A stretch of DNA of 64,000 nucleotides from Clostridiaceae bacterium. GTDB taxonomy: Bacteria > Bacillota > Clostridia > Lachnospirales > Lachnospiraceae. The position numbers and the translations under genes were made by a program. The notes below the pieces were generated by a model. The model was not told the DNA's origin. It searched no databases and worked only from the letters and a program-made list of their open reading frames with translations. The stretch lies in assembly GCA_009911065.1 (NCBI GenBank), contig QXWR01000004.1:1-64000 (forward strand), read 5' to 3'. Below are positions 24,129-32,361 of the stretch, piece after piece (within the stretch, counting starts at the first letter, position 1; each line of letters begins with the position of its first letter).

Positions 24129-25241
24129 ATGCAGGAAAAATGGATGGAGGGATTACCGGAATGGAAACGGATAAAACCTGTATTTGATAAGTGGAATGAT
24201 ATTCTGGAAAATCAGGTTACGTTTACATTGGAGGACAGTGAAAAGCACACAGGCGCACATTGCAGGCGTGTAATGCTCTATTCACTGATAATCGCACAGC
24301 GTCAGGGACTGTCAGAAAAGGATAAGGATGCGTTGGGGGCTGCTGCTGCGTTCCATGATTCCAGAAGGCTGGATGACTGGCTGGATGTTGGGCATGGGCA
24401 GAGGGCAGCGGATGCGTATGCCGACTACTGTAAAAATCATGGTTTCGAGTACGATAGGAGAACGTATGCCGTCATAGCGTATCATGACTGTTCCGATGAA
24501 GCTGGAAAAAAAGCAATCACAGATAAAAATTTGGAGCATGGATTATTGCTGTATGAGATTTTCAAGGATACGGATGCACTGGACAGATTCCGTCTGGCCG
24601 CTAATGGACTGGATATAAAATATTTACGGACAGAGGAAGCAAAAGGACTAATGGCTTTTGCAAAGAATTTAATCGGCCAGATGCAGAGGATAAAACCTGT
24701 GGACAGTCCTGACCGCTATTTAATTGTTGTAGATATGCAGAATGATTTTATTACAGGGGCGCTTGGAACGAAAGAGGCGGAATACATGGTAAATGCTGCT
24801 GCAAAAAAAGCCAGAGAATATCCCGGTCATGTGTTTTTTTCAATGGATACCCATACAGAAGATTATCTTTCTACTCAGGAAGGAAAGCTGTTGCCGATAA
24901 AGCATTGTGTAGCTGGCACAAAAGGATGGCAGTTAGTACAGGAGCTGGCAAAGGTGCAGGTGGAACGAAACGGAGCAGTATATTATAAGTCAACATTCGC
25001 ATCGCAGCGACTTGCGGAGGATTTGAGGGAAATCCACAAGGAGCAGTCCATAAAGGAAATTGAACTGATTGGGCTTTGTACAGATGTATGCGTGGTTTCT
25101 AACGCTCTCTTATTAAAGGCATATATGCCAGAAGTGCCGATTTATGTGGATGCATCCTGCTGTGCGGGAATTACACCGGATAAACACAGGGCGGCATTGC
25201 AGACAATGGAGAGCTGCCATATCATGCAACGAAAAGTATGA
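24129..25241 (+). CDS. HD-domain and nicotinamidase fusion protein
   Basis: 370 residues. Residues about 35-180 are an HD-type phosphohydrolase: HTGAHCRRVMLYSLIIAQ, AAAFHDSRR with the HD pair, and VIAYHD. Residues about 195-370 are an isochorismatase-fold nicotinamidase: LIVVDMQNDFITGAL with the catalytic Asp, the CVAGTKGWQL loop, and LCTDVCVVSNALLLKAY with the nucleophilic Cys. Nicotinamidase turns nicotinamide, the by-product of sirtuin reactions, into nicotinate for NAD resynthesis. The gene follows three sirtuins almost without gap, so a linked NAD cycle is a strong inference. The role of the HD part is unknown; a nucleotide substrate is plausible. The two-domain combination is unusual as far as I know. 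Confidence 0.85.
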   Translation: MQEKWMEGLPEWKRIKPVFDKWNDILENQVTFTLEDSEKHTGAHCRRVMLYSLIIAQRQGLSEKDKDALGAAAAFHDSRRLDDWLDVGHGQRAADAYADYCKNHGFEYDRRTYAVIAYHDCSDEAGKKAITDKNLEHGLLLYEIFKDTDALDRFRLAANGLDIKYLRTEEAKGLMAFAKNLIGQMQRIKPVDSPDRYLIVVDMQNDFITGALGTKEAEYMVNAAAKKAREYPGHVFFSMDTHTEDYLSTQEGKLLPIKHCVAGTKGWQLVQELAKVQVERNGAVYYKSTFASQRLAEDLREIHKEQSIKEIELIGLCTDVCVVSNALLLKAYMPEVPIYVDASCCAGITPDKHRAALQTMESCHIMQRKV

Positions 25242-25367
25242 CTGGTATTAAAGACTGTTTTATGAAAATAGAGAATAAGGAATACTTCTTGGGCTTTGTT
25301 CTGACCTGGTTGGATGGAAGGGTGAGGTCTGAAAATCGAGACTTCCAGAGATGTGCTAAAAGGATGA

Positions 25368-25533
25368 CTAGTACTCCGTACTGAAAACCCTTATGCAAAT
25401 ATTTCGGGCTATTTTCCCGATTGCACAAGTTCAGAATACTCAGCGTAGCCCGCTACGCCTCCGTTTCTGAACTTGCACATTCAAAAAAACATCCTCGAAA
25501 ATTTGCACAGGAACTTCAAGTACGGAGTACTAG
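25368..25533. repeat. 166-bp foldback (nested palindrome) element
   Basis: CTAGTACTCCGTACT (25368-25382) pairs perfectly with 25519-25533; TGCACAAGTTCAGAA (25422-25436) pairs with 25465-25479; and GCGTAGC/GCTACGC (25443-25458) form the tip with a 2-base loop. All pairs share one centre at 25450.5. This could be a MITE-like mobile repeat or encode a long hairpin RNA. It directly follows the nicotinamidase gene. Confidence 0.8.
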
Positions 25534-25601
25534 GAAGTATATGGAAAAATAGTTTGAAAAAATATTTAAACTTTTTAGAGAGAAGGTGGTAGCTTGGGAA
25601 A

Positions 25602-25997
25602 ATGATAATCGTAACCTTTTCCGACCCGGAAGAACAGGTTGTAGAAAAAATCAAGGCAGTATTGGTGGAAGACCATGAAATAGAGTGTATCTCCATCGTA
25701 GACGGAAAAGAAATGACATTTGGCGATGTGGAGATACGGACAAAGCAGCGGAAAGTCTTTTTCAAAGGAAAAGAGGTGGAATTGACTCCAAGAGAGTTTG
25801 ATGTCCTGTATACACTTGCCTATTATCATGACCAGGTGCTGACTACCAGACAGATTTATAAGGCAATCACTGGGGAAGATGTCATGGGCGATTATCATGG
25901 TATTGAGAGCAGTGTATACTCCATAAGAAAGAAGCTGGGGCGTAATGTTATCCAGAATATCCGTGGATATGGATATCAATTAAAAAAAGAGACATAA
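25602..25997 (+). CDS. OmpR/PhoB-type winged-helix protein without receiver domain
   Basis: 131 residues. The C-terminal ~95 residues are a Trans_reg_C domain: FGDVEIRTKQRKVFFKGKEVELTPREFDVLYTL, then GIESSVYSIRKKLG and IQNIRGYGYQL. The 35 residues before it are too short for a receiver domain and resemble only the end of a linker (SDPEEQVVEKIKAVLVEDHEIECI). Such proteins regulate without phosphorylation in many mobile elements of Clostridia. It is followed by a 600-bp region with several terminators. Confidence 0.8.
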   Translation: MIIVTFSDPEEQVVEKIKAVLVEDHEIECISIVDGKEMTFGDVEIRTKQRKVFFKGKEVELTPREFDVLYTLAYYHDQVLTTRQIYKAITGEDVMGDYHGIESSVYSIRKKLGRNVIQNIRGYGYQLKKET

Positions 25998-26596
25998 ACA
26001 ATAGCCAGAAACGAACGGATTGGTATGAAGTTGTTTCTGGCGTTTTTTATATATTTTTAAGAAAATCGAGAGAAAAATGAATTTACGCTGAAAGTGCATT
26101 GAAATACATTTGATAAAATAAGAGTAGCTTTAAAAACTGATATTTGATGAAAATTGGGGATATCCCGTCAAAGAAAAAAACGGTGCTTTGACGGGTACAT
26201 CAGTACGCCGGTTGACATTCTTTTACTCCCTTCTGGCTCTGTTTTAGAGTCAGGGGGATTTTATATTTGCAAAAAGAATATGTGAATGCTGCTACCCATG
26301 ATAGACAGCACTTGAGTTCCAATATAAATGCCTGTGGTGGCTGGTTAAAAAAATCATCAGCCATATACAGGCATTTTTCGTGCTGTATAGTGAACTATTA
26401 GAGCGGGATAAACAGGAACAAATCATAAGAACCAGACTGAATGATTTAGTTTCTTTATGTCTCTGTTACTTTCCCATATATATCGAAAAGCTGTCAGTGA
26501 TAGCTTTTTTGTCTGATGGACGGATCATGAGGTGCCGGTCACCGCCGGGCTTGTTTTTCATTTTTTTGAAATTTAAAGAAAATGGAGGACAGGCTT
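25998..26596 (+). other. Non-coding stretch with three hairpins
   Basis: Three stem-loops: CCCGTCAAAG/CTTTGACGGG (26164-26195, no T tract); a terminator CTGGCTC/GAGTCAG with flanking CCC/GGGG and AT-rich tail (26228-26263); and AAATGCCTGT/ACAGGCATTT (26326-26376) followed by T, with a second stem (GGCTG/CAGCC) inside. No convincing gene is seen. A GTG-like ORF overlapping 26380-26709 is out of frame with the sigma-like gene and lacks a ribosome site. Confidence 0.5.
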
Positions 26597-27055
26597 ATGG
26601 CAAAGCCAGGCAGACTGCCGGATTTCCGGAAGATGTACCCGGAAGCCAGCGAAGAAGTGATCGAAGTGTTAAGAGAAACCGAGAGAAAAATGCAGTATCA
26701 GGAGTATGACCTGAAGGCGGAGCAGACCATCATTGACCAGGAAACACAGCAGATCCGGTTCATACCAAGCCGGGAGGATTCCTATGAACGGCTTGTGGAG
26801 CATGAGGTGCAGTTTCTGGCAGATGGAGAGGATACAGAGGCGCAGGTGATCCGGAAACTCCAGTGTGAAATGTTGTATAAAGCCCTTTCCTGCCTTTCGG
26901 AAGAGGAGGAAAGGTTGATCCGTCTTCTGTTTTTTGAAGAGTGTACGGAACGGGAAGTAGCAGAATCTATGGGGATCTATCATAATGCGGTCCATAAGCA
27001 AAAAACGCGTATTCTTCAGAAACTGAAAAATATTTTAAAAAAATTTCAAATTTAG
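26597..27055 (+). CDS. Sigma-70-like factor of a mobile element
   Basis: 152 residues; GGAGG at 26584-26588 supports ATG 26597. The C-terminal part is a sigma region 4: LYKALSCLSEEEERLIRLLFFEECTEREVAESMGIYHNAVHKQKTRILQKL, an HTH with the recognition helix YHNAVHKQK. No region 2 is present; the N-terminal half is charged. Proteins of this type occur in Tn1549/Tn916-related conjugative elements of gut Clostridia. It precedes a 640-bp non-coding region and a MazF gene that share the higher GC of the element. Confidence 0.75.
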   Translation: MAKPGRLPDFRKMYPEASEEVIEVLRETERKMQYQEYDLKAEQTIIDQETQQIRFIPSREDSYERLVEHEVQFLADGEDTEAQVIRKLQCEMLYKALSCLSEEEERLIRLLFFEECTEREVAESMGIYHNAVHKQKTRILQKLKNILKKFQI

Positions 27056-27059
27056 GGTG

Positions 27060-27640
27060 TGCAGAAAGCGTTGCCAACGTGGAAATAAGTGAGGGGATAT
27101 AGATTCCTTTCTCTGTTCTTTGAAAAACACCGCCCCAGGCGGTCATATCCAGCAGTTACAATACGTTAGCTGTACAGCGTGAAAGCGCAAAGCGGCGAAG
27201 GAGGACACGCCACGACCACCTGCAGGCAGTCAGAGTGCTTGTCAACAAGATAGCATCAAAGGTGCCGAGCGATACATGTCTGTCCTGAAAATGCTCCATG
27301 GCCGGAGCATTCCGCAATGATCTGTATAGCCTATAATGATACTTCCGTCCAGTCACAGCCCCTTTTAAGAGAGGGAACCGCAATGAGGGCGGCGGCCAGA
27401 GATCCTGGCCGGGGTTAGAGTCCCATGACGGTTCGCTAAAACCGGTTGTAGCTGACTGCCCAGGCTCCGGGAAGTAGTGTCGAATGGGAGCAGATGAAAC
27501 TTAAAAATGAAAAACAGGCACGATTTTTCATGGAATAAAGGTGATAAGTTCTTAGAACAGGTGACCTGCGCACACATCGGTGTGCGTCCATGTAATATCA
27601 TAGGGCGGCGGTCCATGGCTTTTGGTCCGCCGCTTTTATA
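27060..27640 (+). ncRNA. Candidate large structured RNA, class unknown
   Basis: About 580 bases without a supported gene, GC-richer than non-coding DNA nearby. Many short stems can be read: ACCGCC/GGCGGT, AATGCTCC-ATGGCC-GGAGCATT, GGCCAG-AGATC-CTGGCC, TGAAAAA/TTTTTCA, GTTCTTAGAAC, GCACAC-ATCG-GTGTGC, and a terminator at 27605-27637. GNRA-rich single-stranded segments lie between them. Candidate explanations are a large ornate RNA of the kind found in mobile elements, a long leader of the MazF operon, or decayed coding DNA. None can be proven from reading alone. Confidence 0.35.
27605..27637 (+). terminator. Terminator before the MazF gene
   Basis: GCGGCGG (27605-27611) pairs with CCGCCGC (27627-27633), extended inward by a further CC/GG after one mismatch, and is followed by TTTT. 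It closes the putative structured RNA. Confidence 0.6.
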
Positions 27641-27698
27641 AGGAAAAGCCGGGAAATATTGTTTAGTTCTTTTAAAGCAGAAGGAAAGGAAGATAAAA

Positions 27699-28133
27699 AT
27701 GGCAGGAAGAAAAGTCCGGCGCGGAGAGATCTACTATGCCGATCTGAGGCCAGTGGTGGGCAGCGAACAGGGCGGCATCCGGCCAGTGGTGATCCTGCAG
27801 AACAATATAGGGAACCAGTTCAGCCCGACTACCATAGCGGCGGCGATCACCAGCCGGGATGAGAAGCACAAACTCCCAACCCATATCTGGATAGGCGGGC
27901 AGTTTTATGGTCTGCATCAGAATTCCATGATACTGCTGGAGCAGGTCCGGACACTGGACCGGAGAAGGCTGCGTGATTACATAGGCTGTCTGGATAAAGA
28001 GACCATGCAGGCAGTGGATAGGGGGCTGACTGTTAGCCTGGGGATGAAGCATCTCCAGAGGGAGGAAAAGAAGGCGGACAGCCGGAATCCGGGACGGACA
28101 GGAGTGAGAAAACAGGCCGGGAGAGGAGAGTGA
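27699..28133 (+). CDS. MazF/PemK-family endoribonuclease
   Basis: 144 residues; AAGGAAAGG stands before ATG 27699. The MazF barrel signature is complete: RRGEIYYADLRPVVGSEQGG, RPVVILQNN, TTIAAAITSR, and the later LEQVRTLDRRRL with Arg and the LGCLDKETM-like end. MazF enzymes cleave mRNA. No antitoxin gene is seen immediately upstream; MazF homologues without partner are common in these elements. The C-terminal 25 residues are basic and specific to this copy. The resolvase-like gene starts 4 bases later. Confidence 0.88.
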   Translation: MAGRKVRRGEIYYADLRPVVGSEQGGIRPVVILQNNIGNQFSPTTIAAAITSRDEKHKLPTHIWIGGQFYGLHQNSMILLEQVRTLDRRRLRDYIGCLDKETMQAVDRGLTVSLGMKHLQREEKKADSRNPGRTGVRKQAGRGE

Positions 28134-28136
28134 GAG

Positions 28137-28505
28137 ATGGAAAACAGAAAGAAAAAAGCGTGGATCTACACCCATATCGACGCGCCGGAGGACAGCCATG
28201 GTGCCTTAAAGAAGCAGTATGAACAGCTGAATACTTATGGAGAACAGCTTCGGACAGAGATCGCGGGCAGCTCCAGTGATACAGGCGGCACGGCAGGATT
28301 AAAAAGGCCGGGACTGGACCTGTTCCTGGAGGAAAAGGAGAGTAGGGGGATCGAAATACTCCTGGTCCTGGATTCATCCAGGATCTCCCGTGATGAAAAA
28401 CTGTGCAGGGAATTCCTTCGCCAGATGGCGCAAAGCGGGATCGAGGTATGTTCCCCGCTGGAGGGGATACTCTCGGCCAATCTGCGGAAGACCGCCGGAT
28501 TATGA
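28137..28505 (+). CDS. Degenerate serine-recombinase catalytic domain protein
   Basis: 122 residues, starting 4 bases after the MazF gene. It follows the resolvase N-terminal plan: AWIYTHIDAPED, LKKQYEQLNTYGEQL, SSDTGGTAGLKRPGLDLFLEE, ILLVLDSSRISRDEKLCREFL. In active enzymes the first strand ends in R-V-S with the nucleophilic Ser; here the same place reads THIDAPED without Ser or Arg, though SSRISRD retains the later Arg-type motif. It also lacks the DNA-binding C-terminal part. A non-catalytic accessory or regulatory role is more likely than recombination. Confidence 0.65.
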   Translation: MENRKKKAWIYTHIDAPEDSHGALKKQYEQLNTYGEQLRTEIAGSSSDTGGTAGLKRPGLDLFLEEKESRGIEILLVLDSSRISRDEKLCREFLRQMAQSGIEVCSPLEGILSANLRKTAGL

Positions 28506-28561
28506 GGTGTACGAATGGATTATAATGTAAAAACACGGATAATTGCCGAGAAAGGCCAAGT

Positions 28562-28912
28562 ATGGATAAGACAGAATTTGAACGCTGGCAGACCGTGACC
28601 GGCAGCAGCCGGCACAGATGGGTAGAGGATACCGTTACCCGACTGAATGGCCGGGGAGCATTGTATTATACGGGCGGTGAATCAGGCGCTTTCATGAGGA
28701 TAACCGCAGAAGGGAACCTGACGGTGGGTACTTATGAAGGGGCATTCCCCCATATTGGGGAAGCATGCTTTATCAATAAGGCAGAGCATAAATTTAAGGA
28801 TTTCAATGAAGGATTCCAGTATGCCTGTCAGTTAGGGGGTATAAAGTTCCTGTCGGATCTGTTTTCTGCGAATGAAGTCCCCCAGGAACCGATCCAGGGG
28901 ATGAGCCTGTAA
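28562..28912 (+). CDS. Mobile-element hypothetical protein
   Basis: 116 residues; starts in the same direction 56 bases after the resolvase-like gene. Two halves can be distinguished: a DKTEFERWQTV helix and a beta-rich centre (GALYYTGGESGAFMRITAEGNLTVGTYEGAF) followed by FKDFNEGFQYACQLGG. Proteins like this are familiar from Tn1549-type elements but have no function known to me. Confidence 0.5.
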   Translation: MDKTEFERWQTVTGSSRHRWVEDTVTRLNGRGALYYTGGESGAFMRITAEGNLTVGTYEGAFPHIGEACFINKAEHKFKDFNEGFQYACQLGGIKFLSDLFSANEVPQEPIQGMSL

Positions 28913-29055
28913 AGCAGACAGAAAGACAAAATTTGTCAGTATTGCTTCATTTTGCAGGGATAAGTTTGTTGGGTATTCCGCTCGGAAAGTAATAGATATA
29001 ATCGGGGTGTCACGGTATACTGTGTATAGCGTCAGAGAGAAAGGAGGAGAAGCAG

Positions 29056-29145
29056 TTGAAACGATATTCGGTAGAAACCGCCGTGGAAGCAGCCGGAACG
29101 GGAAAAGGAAGCGGAAAGGTAAAATGTATGTTTATAAGGCGTTGA
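29056..29145 (+). pseudogene. 5' fragment of a mobile-element gene
   Basis: A TTG at 29056 behind AAAGGAGG opens MKRYSVETAVEAAGTGKGSG and stops after 29 codons, at the point where the next promoter begins. The strong ribosome site in front of a very short ORF suggests that the element's next gene was truncated here, which marks the right end of the second mobile-element remnant. Confidence 0.35.
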
Positions 29146-29148
29146 AAT

Positions 29149-29214
29149 TTCACGCCCAAAATGGAGTAGTTCGCACCCTTGCAATTAGTAATAAGGTACA
29201 AATGACGATATAAT
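29149..29214 (+). promoter_or_regulatory. LytTR-type double binding site and promoter of the two-component genes
   Basis: TTCACGCC (29149) and TTCGCACC (29170) are direct repeats exactly 21 bases apart, the spacing expected for LytTR-domain regulators. TATAAT lies at 29209-29214, 39 bases after the second repeat. The same architecture is found at 31445-31510. Confidence 0.75.
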
Positions 29215-29271
29215 AAAAGAAACAGATTTGAATTTTATATTTTTTAGGTTATGAAAGGAAGTCGGGATTTT

Positions 29272-29994
29272 ATGAGGATTGCAGTTTGTGATGATGACCA
29301 GGCAATCCGGGAAGAGATTTCCCGGCTGATACAAAAGCAGGTGTCGGAAGCGGATATTGTGGAGTATCAGTCAGGAGAAGAGTTGATAAATGGGAAAGGA
29401 AACTTTGACATTTATTTCCTCGATATTGAAATGGATAAAGTGTCCGGCATGGATATAGCAAGGCTCATTAGGGGACAAGAAGACAACGGCAGGCAAAGGA
29501 GCATTATTATTTTTGTGACAGGGTATCGGGAATATATGGAAGCGGCGTTTGATGTAAATGCGTTCCATTATCTGATAAAGCCCATTGACGCAGAAAAGTT
29601 TTCAGAGGTTTTCAGTCGGGCATGGAAAGAAGTGTCTGTTTCCTGTGAACAGACAAAAAAATATATCATGGTAAAAAGTTCTGGGATGCAGCAGAAATTG
29701 TTTTTAAAAGATATTTACTATATAGAAAGCGGAAATAAGAAAGTTATTTTTCATACAACGAATGGGACACTGGAAGTTTACGGGAAAATGGAAGAATTGG
29801 AAAATGGGTTAGGGAAAACTTTTTACCGCTGCCATAGGTGCTATCTTGTAAACATGGAAAAAATCTCTGCTTACAGTGCGGATAACATACAGGTCACAAA
29901 CGGGGATAACCTGCTCCTTGCAAGGAAGAAATATTCTGATTTCATCAAAACTTATATGCGGTATGTAAAAAATGGAGGGATTGTTAATGTATGA
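29272..29994 (+). CDS. LytTR response regulator, AgrA-like
   Basis: About 240 residues; GAAAGGAAG at 29254-29262 places the start at ATG 29272 (an ATG at 29251 lies upstream). Receiver domain: RIAVCDDDQAIREEI, phosphorylation Asp in FDIYFLDIEMDKVSGMD, FVTGYREYMEAAF and the KPI Lys. From about residue 145 a LytTR DNA-binding domain: LFLKDIYYIESGNKKVIFHT, FYRCHRCYLVNMEKI. It overlaps the kinase gene by 8 bases and has a double LytTR-type site in front of it, so autoregulation is likely. Confidence 0.9.
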   Translation: MRIAVCDDDQAIREEISRLIQKQVSEADIVEYQSGEELINGKGNFDIYFLDIEMDKVSGMDIARLIRGQEDNGRQRSIIIFVTGYREYMEAAFDVNAFHYLIKPIDAEKFSEVFSRAWKEVSVSCEQTKKYIMVKSSGMQQKLFLKDIYYIESGNKKVIFHTTNGTLEVYGKMEELENGLGKTFYRCHRCYLVNMEKISAYSADNIQVTNGDNLLLARKKYSDFIKTYMRYVKNGGIVNV

Positions 29995-31429
29995 TAGGTT
30001 GCTTCCAGTATCGATCTATTTCGTTGATAGTATATTAAGTGGGATTTATTCTCAGGGCTTCTTAAAAGAAAAGTACGGGAAAAAGGCAGTTTTGGCAGTA
30101 TGGGGAGCAGCTTTTTTTCTCATTCAGATTGCAGTATATGAAATACTGGACAATAAATTTCCGATTAGTGAAGTTGTGGGGATAATCGTAAATGTCTGCG
30201 TTCTGCTATTTATGCAATTTTTTCTCTTTGAGAAAGATATGCAAAAACAGGTTTTTGTTGCCTTTAGCTTCTTAGCAGGAAAAGAAATTGTGAAATATAT
30301 TGTCAGCGTACTTAGTGTTGTAGTTGCTGAATTGTGGAATGATTTTTTTGACTTTCTGATTTCAAAAGGAATGTTAAATACGGCAAACATACTTTATATT
30401 TGGGCAAATATTTCTGTCGCAGTAATAGCGGTCATATGTACACTTCTTTATGCTCTGCTTCTATATGTATATTTGTTTTTGATAGATAATAAATTTGTAA
30501 GAAAAGATTATCTGTTGCAGATCCATGAAAATATTTTTCTGGTTTTGCCTTGTCTTGCTGCCTTGTGTATTTCTGTAACAATTAAAATGATGATTGTATC
30601 GGTTGGAATCGGAATGACTGTGATTATTTATGACACTGTCCCTGCAACAAAATTCTGGATACCTGTTATCTGTGTTATGCTGCTATCGACTATTATTGCA
30701 AGCGTTATATTATTTCAGAAATTGGTACAGTACAATGAGGAAACCGGGAAACGTGCCATACTGGAAAATCAAGTACGGCAAATGCAGAAAGAAATTGTAG
30801 AAATACAGGACATATATACGGATATGAGAGGGCTTCGGCATGATATGAGAAGCCATATAGCCAATATTTCCTTACTTGTTAAAAATGTAGCGGGTTCTGT
30901 AAATGAAGAATTGGAAAGCTATATCGGAAAAATGGAGGAAACCGTCAGCAAATTAGATTTTACTTATCAGACAGGAAATCCGATCACGGATATTATTATC
31001 CACCAAAAAGGACAGGAAGCAGAGAAAAAACAGATACAGTTTAAGGTTGATTTTGCCTATCCCCCCAATCTTTTGATAGATATTTATGATATTGCGATTA
31101 TTTTGAATAATGCACTGGAAAACGCCATAGAAGCCTCCCGTAAAACAGAGGGCAGTAAACAGATAAAGTTACATTCTTATGTGAAAGGCAGCCTGTTCTT
31201 TATAGAGGTTGAAAATGATTTTTCAAAGGATATTATCATAGAGAAAGAAAGCGGTCTGCCTGTCAGCAGCAAGGAAATTGGAAAGCTGCACGGGATTGGA
31301 ATATCCAATATCCAAAGGTGTGCAAAGAAATATAAAGGCGATATTGATATTGAAATTTCTGATACAGATGGTAGAAAAAAATTCAGTCTTACAGTAATGA
31401 TGAATGGAAAGCCTGCGGTGGCAATCTGA
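29987..31429 (+). CDS. AgrC-like sensor histidine kinase (GHKL)
   Basis: About 480 residues; GGAGG at 29973-29977 precedes ATG 29987. Six or so membrane helices fill residues 1-235. The dimerisation and phosphoacceptor part has GLRHDMRSHIANISLL (His in LRHD), and the GHKL ATPase shows IILNNALENAIEAS (N box) and GIGISNIQRCAKKYKGD (G box). This architecture senses peptides in Agr-type systems, but no AgrD/AgrB genes are seen nearby. It forms one operon with the LytTR regulator. Confidence 0.88.
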   Translation: MYDRLLPVSIYFVDSILSGIYSQGFLKEKYGKKAVLAVWGAAFFLIQIAVYEILDNKFPISEVVGIIVNVCVLLFMQFFLFEKDMQKQVFVAFSFLAGKEIVKYIVSVLSVVVAELWNDFFDFLISKGMLNTANILYIWANISVAVIAVICTLLYALLLYVYLFLIDNKFVRKDYLLQIHENIFLVLPCLAALCISVTIKMMIVSVGIGMTVIIYDTVPATKFWIPVICVMLLSTIIASVILFQKLVQYNEETGKRAILENQVRQMQKEIVEIQDIYTDMRGLRHDMRSHIANISLLVKNVAGSVNEELESYIGKMEETVSKLDFTYQTGNPITDIIIHQKGQEAEKKQIQFKVDFAYPPNLLIDIYDIAIILNNALENAIEASRKTEGSKQIKLHSYVKGSLFFIEVENDFSKDIIIEKESGLPVSSKEIGKLHGIGISNIQRCAKKYKGDIDIEISDTDGRKKFSLTVMMNGKPAVAI

Positions 31430-31444
31430 TACTACACTGGAAAT

Positions 31445-31510
31445 TTCGCGCCCAAAATGGAGCAGTTCACGCCAAACCTATGAAAAAATTGTTTTGATTG
31501 GCGATAAACT
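31445..31510 (+). promoter_or_regulatory. LytTR-type double binding site and promoter of the DUF6033-type gene
   Basis: TTCGCGCC (31445) and TTCACGCC (31466) lie 21 bases apart, joined by CAAAATGGAGCAG, nearly identical to the site at 29149. TAAACT at 31505-31510 is again 39 bases from the second repeat. This predicts direct control of the next gene by the adjacent response regulator. Confidence 0.75.
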
Positions 31511-31555
31511 ATGTAGAAACCATTTTTAATGACAGAGAAAGGAAAGGTGTTTTAG

Positions 31556-32284
31556 ATGGCAATGGAGATTACAAACAATTATAGCAACTATGTCACAAAC
31601 TATGTTGATAAAGCTAAACGAGCAGACAGCAAGGAAGAAACAAAGATAAAGATAAATAATAAGGACAAAATACAGAAATATTACGAAAAATTGTGCAAAA
31701 AATTTCCTCAGATAAATTTTAATACGAATGGAGGTGTATTACCGAGCAACAGCAGTAAAGTTACTGTAAATCTTTCTTATGACTGTTTAAAGAAAATGGC
31801 AAATGATCCAGAATTTGCAAAAGAAATAGAATGGAACTTATCGGGAGAAGCAGCGGCAAATTCAATGGTTTACGGGTGGGCACAAAGAGATGGTGTCGTA
31901 CTTGGAGGAAGAACCGTTACATATGATGCTAATGGTAACAGACAATCATCTTGTGGCGGTATGAGAACAGCAAATGCAGGAGATAGCAATACGAATAAAA
32001 TGCAGAAAAAGTATAAGACTGAGGAAGAACGCTGGTTAAAAGCCAGAAAGAAACATGAGGAAAAAGAAAAAATAGCTAAAAAGCAGGCAGAGAAAAAGGC
32101 CGAAGAAAAGAGAGTGGCTGAGAGGCGAGCAAAGAATAAAGAAGTCGAAGAAGTAAGGACAGAAACAGGAGAATATACCGTAAGTGCTACGGGTACGGAT
32201 ATAAAAGCTGTTACGGAGAAAGTTATATCTGCTTCTTTGGGTACACCTGCGCCGATAGGGGCAAGTTTTGATATGAAGGTGTAA
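31556..32284 (+). CDS. DUF6033-like protein, LytTR-regulated
   Basis: 242 residues behind GAAAGGAAAGG. The N-terminus (EITNNYSNYVTNYVDKAKR) is polar, with no signal peptide. The middle contains NTNGGVLPSNSSKVTVNLSYDCLKKMANDPEFAKEIEWNL, which resembles a DUF6033-type domain. A long Lys/Glu helix (residues about 155-200) is a coiled coil. Related genes are common in Lachnospiraceae next to LytTR regulators; their role, possibly as exported or cell-cell proteins, is not known. The promoter carries the two-component site described above. Confidence 0.55.
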   Translation: MAMEITNNYSNYVTNYVDKAKRADSKEETKIKINNKDKIQKYYEKLCKKFPQINFNTNGGVLPSNSSKVTVNLSYDCLKKMANDPEFAKEIEWNLSGEAAANSMVYGWAQRDGVVLGGRTVTYDANGNRQSSCGGMRTANAGDSNTNKMQKKYKTEEERWLKARKKHEEKEKIAKKQAEKKAEEKRVAERRAKNKEVEEVRTETGEYTVSATGTDIKAVTEKVISASLGTPAPIGASFDMKV

Positions 32285-32361
32285 ATATTATATTTATCTT
32301 ATCTTGCAGAGGTACTTAAACAGGTGCTTCTGTGGATTGCCGGACTTATCATAGGGGCATG

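Noticed and set aside
27156-27616. Minus-strand ORFs in the non-coding region before MazF
   Set aside because: Short, Leu/Arg/Ser-rich, without ribosome sites; the stem-loops explain the region better.
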